Of a stretch of DNA of 8,206 nt, positions 6,012 through 8,206 are shown in pieces (the stretch's first letter is position 1; each line of letters begins with the position of its first letter). Under the pieces are notes generated by a model. It was not told the origin of the DNA. It saw only the letters and a program-made list of their open reading frames with translations, and did not search any database. A program made the position numbers and the translations under genes. The DNA is from CAZJOD01 sp964547525 (GTDB lineage: Bacteria; Bacillota; Clostridia; JAAYHZ01), in the NCBI GenBank assembly GCA_964547525.1, contig CAZJOD010000161.1, positions 1 to 8,206 of the forward strand, in the 5' to 3' direction.

Positions 6012-6036
6012 AAATACACAATAATATTGTGTTTTT
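6012..6036. promoter_or_regulatory. Inverted repeat just upstream of the ribosome binding site
   Basis: ACACAAT (6016-6022) and ATTGTGT (6026-6032) form a perfect 7-bp inverted repeat around AAT. After one mismatch the arms extend by three A-T pairs to 6012 and 6036. It lies about 20 bases before AGGAGG (6055-6060), within the leader of the binding-protein transcript. It could be an operator or a leader stem-loop. AT-rich pairing makes a stable RNA hairpin only moderately likely. Confidence 0.35.
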
Positions 6037-6067
6037 CAAATAACTTATTTTTTTAGGAGGATTACAT

Positions 6068-7936
6068 ATGTCTAAGCGTTTTATTCGCATGTTCAGCATG
6101 TTGGTAGTAGCTGCAATGTTGTTAACCTTGATTGCTTGTTCTCAAACGGAAGAGCAACCGGAAGACTCAACCCCTACAACTACCACTACTGCTGCAACAA
6201 CGACCAAAGCGACAACAACCGCCGCTCAAACTACCACTGCAGCTCAAACTACTACGACGAAGGTTGAGGCAAACCCATTTGCCGAGTTTTATGAAATCAG
6301 TTGGTTAACAGGTTTTTGCGACACTTATGAAGAAGGTGCCTGGGATGAACTAATGCTTGAAGAAAAATACAATGTTGACTTCAAAGTATGGAACATCAGC
6401 TATTATGACGGCGAAGGGCTAACAATGATGTTAGCTGCGGGAGAAATTCCGGATTTCAGTTACATTCCCTATGCTCCCATGGATGCCGTACAGCTTTACA
6501 ATGAGGGTTTTACACGTACGGTGCCCTTGTCTATGTATAAGCAATACTTTCCTTACTACTATGAACAAATGGAGAAAAACGCTCCTTCCAGCTTCGTTTA
6601 TAACAATGTTGCCGGAACTGAAGATTACTACGGAATATCCTTTATTATGACAACCTATAAAAATTATTATAACGGACCTGTTTTCAGGTTGGATTGGTTG
6701 GAAAACATAGGATATGATATACCTTCATCCGAATTAACCCCCATTCATTTCACCGATGAAAAATTAGGAAAATTCGACGGGAATTTATTTATTACTAATT
6801 TTATGTTTGAATTCGATGAAATGAACGATATATTCAGAGCCTTTACCGAAGATGATCCTGATGGAAACGGAGAAGACGATACTTATGCCGCCGTTATATG
6901 GGATCATACTTTCAGAGCGGCTTGGGTCGATCTATATTGGGGAATGTTCGGAGTAAATTCATCAGAAGGTAACTATCTGTACTTGGAAGAATCAACAGGA
7001 GATGTTGTTCCATGGTATGCATTTTCCGGATACAGAGATTATATGATCTGGGCTACCGATATGCATGATAAAGGTTATATGAGAACATTATCATATGATG
7101 AAGGCGCATATTGGTATGATGTATTACTTGCCACATGGCTCACCGGTAAAGTCGGTTTCTTCGGTGCGGACAGACAATACATAGGCAGGCCGGATTTTCC
7201 GGAATACTCGGACAGACAACCTCCCCAAAGCTTATGGTTAAACGGTTTTGAAGACGCTACATTTGTTTGTATGCCGGTACTTAAGGGACCGGGAGAAGTT
7301 TGGGGCAATAGAAGATATGGCCTTGACGCCTTTGCTGACGGCAAATGGAGAACCTGGAATGTTGCCGCTACTGTAACAGACGGAAAACTTGCCAGAGTTT
7401 TAACTATGTGGAACGATTATTACAGCGATCCGTTCAGTGATTTCAATTCGCAAGTATTTATAGGTATTGAAGGTGTTCATTACAAATGGTCCGGAGAACC
7501 TTGGTTAAGTGGAATGATGAAAACCGATGAAGCCAAAATACCTCCAAAATACAGAAGAGGTGGATGGTGGGGCGGAAGCTTCTGGGGCCAAACTTTATAT
7601 TACGGTCACGAATGCGCAGCTCAGTACTATAAGTTTGCTAATGATAGCAATTGGGTAGCCAAGTACTGTATCGAACCTTATAAATACATAAACAAAATGA
7701 ACATGGGATTCGATCTGTATGACGACTATATTGCAAAATGGAATGAATTAAGTCCTACAATAAATGCGGCCATAAGTGATTTTGCAAGACGTTCTTGGAG
7801 AGGTGAAATTTCCAGCATGAACGCCGAGTGGGAACAATATATTAATCAGCTTTACTCTTCAGGTCTTGAAATACTTATAAATGATTTCTTTAATAATAAC
7901 GAATTCAAACCTTATGTCAGACCTGATTTAAGCTAA
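6068..7936 (+). CDS. Extracellular solute-binding lipoprotein, sugar ABC transporter type
   Basis: 622 residues. A lipoprotein signal peptide (KRFIR, hydrophobic 8-23, lipobox LIAC with lipidated C24) anchors it outside the membrane. A Thr/Ala-rich linker (about 34-65) contains two TTTAAQ repeats encoded by 18-bp DNA repeats (6221-6256). The binding domain starts near residue 70. DDPDGNGEDDT (262-272) resembles the calcium-binding loop common in the long LipO/YtcQ-type carbohydrate-binding lipoproteins of Firmicutes; the C-terminal half is rich in Trp and Tyr, as expected for sugar binding. AGGAGG (6055-6060) sits seven bases before ATG. It has its own promoter and terminator and no permease or ATPase beside it, so partners must be encoded elsewhere. 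A decayed relative lies upstream at 5229-5369. The ligand, probably an oligosaccharide, is inferred. Confidence 0.85.
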   Translation: MSKRFIRMFSMLVVAAMLLTLIACSQTEEQPEDSTPTTTTTAATTTKATTTAAQTTTAAQTTTTKVEANPFAEFYEISWLTGFCDTYEEGAWDELMLEEKYNVDFKVWNISYYDGEGLTMMLAAGEIPDFSYIPYAPMDAVQLYNEGFTRTVPLSMYKQYFPYYYEQMEKNAPSSFVYNNVAGTEDYYGISFIMTTYKNYYNGPVFRLDWLENIGYDIPSSELTPIHFTDEKLGKFDGNLFITNFMFEFDEMNDIFRAFTEDDPDGNGEDDTYAAVIWDHTFRAAWVDLYWGMFGVNSSEGNYLYLEESTGDVVPWYAFSGYRDYMIWATDMHDKGYMRTLSYDEGAYWYDVLLATWLTGKVGFFGADRQYIGRPDFPEYSDRQPPQSLWLNGFEDATFVCMPVLKGPGEVWGNRRYGLDAFADGKWRTWNVAATVTDGKLARVLTMWNDYYSDPFSDFNSQVFIGIEGVHYKWSGEPWLSGMMKTDEAKIPPKYRRGGWWGGSFWGQTLYYGHECAAQYYKFANDSNWVAKYCIEPYKYINKMNMGFDLYDDYIAKWNELSPTINAAISDFARRSWRGEISSMNAEWEQYINQLYSSGLEILINDFFNNNEFKPYVRPDLS

Positions 7937-7948
7937 TAAAACAAAATT

Positions 7949-7978
7949 AAGAGGCGGGTTTATCCGCCTCTTTTTTTT
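7949..7978 (+). terminator. Strong intrinsic terminator after the binding-protein gene
   Basis: AAGAGGCGG (7949-7957) pairs with CCGCCTCTT (7964-7972) around a six-base loop, followed by Ts to 7978. It starts 13 bases after the stop codon. Read on the minus strand it could also serve the convergent dehydrogenase gene, although the T run there is interrupted. Confidence 0.9.
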
Positions 7979-8009
7979 ACTAATCGCTCATTTTAAATAA
8001 TTATTAGTG

Positions 8010-8206
8010 TCATGCCAAAGTTGCCAGTTGATCTTCGGTCACTTCACCTTCGATGGGTTTCCCTTCTAAAAATTTGCGTATAGCATCGACGGAATAATCT
8101 CCGATCCTATACCTTCCGTTTGTCACCGTACCGGCAATATGGGGTGTTAATATAATATTTGGTAATGAACGTAAAGGGTGATCCGGTACAGGCGGTTCAG
8201 GATTTG
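8010..8206 (-). CDS. D-isomer-specific 2-hydroxyacid dehydrogenase, C-terminal part
   Basis: Only the last 64 codons are in the window; the gene starts beyond the right edge. The visible end reads NPEPPVPDHPLRSLPN, then IILTPHIAG, and finishes ...EDQLATLA before TGA (8010-8012). PEPP.P..HPL...PN followed by TPHIAG is the classic C-terminal signature of the NAD-dependent D-2-hydroxyacid dehydrogenase family (D-3-phosphoglycerate dehydrogenase, hydroxypyruvate/glyoxylate reductase and relatives). The His of TPHIAG is the catalytic acid/base. The tail stops shortly after the catalytic domain, so there is no C-terminal ACT domain as found in many SerA proteins. Substrate cannot be told from this fragment. 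It converges with the binding-protein gene. Confidence 0.85.
   Translation of the reverse strand, partial: NPEPPVPDHPLRSLPNIILTPHIAGTVTNGRYRIGDYSVDAIRKFLEGKPIEGEVTEDQLATLA

Overview
The window comes from an AT-rich bacterial chromosome. Shine-Dalgarno sites are strong (AGGAGG or GGAGG type), promoters are sigma70/SigA-like, terminators are intrinsic, and the substrate-binding lipoprotein has a lipobox and a Thr-rich linker. This fits a low-GC Firmicute, probably a Clostridia-type lineage; a spirochaete or related anaerobe is not excluded. The genetic code is standard, with TAG, TAA and TGA all used as stops.

Layout. 1-561 is a long intergenic stretch. It carries a leftward promoter with a palindromic leader and an 11-codon ORF aimed at a gene beyond the left edge, then a rightward promoter for the first full gene. 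562-3048 (+) holds a COG2509-type FAD-dependent dehydrogenase followed by a seven-bladed-propeller lactonase (6-phosphogluconolactonase family). They are separated by 60 bases and a weak terminator-like hairpin. 3163-4800 (-) is a long-form cofactor-independent phosphoglycerate mutase (gpmI), convergent with the lactonase and sharing a strong bidirectional hairpin with it. 4801-6067 is 1.27 kb without an intact gene. It is not empty: it holds a consensus promoter, a deleted and frameshifted remnant that aligns with the downstream solute-binding-protein gene, two terminator hairpins, an 82-bp tandem repeat (2.4 copies) with a GC-rich hairpin, and the promoter and leader of the next gene. 6068-7936 (+) is a 622-residue sugar-type ABC transporter substrate-binding lipoprotein with its own terminator. 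At the right edge, on the minus strand, is the C-terminus of a D-2-hydroxyacid dehydrogenase.

How the genes relate. The lactonase (oxidative pentose phosphate branch), gpmI (lower glycolysis), the sugar-type binding protein (uptake) and the hydroxyacid dehydrogenase all suit carbohydrate metabolism. They are separate transcription units on alternating strands, so the window does not show one dedicated pathway. No phage, transposase, CRISPR or defence gene is visible. The most unusual parts are the binding-protein remnant and the GC-rich tandem repeat beside it.
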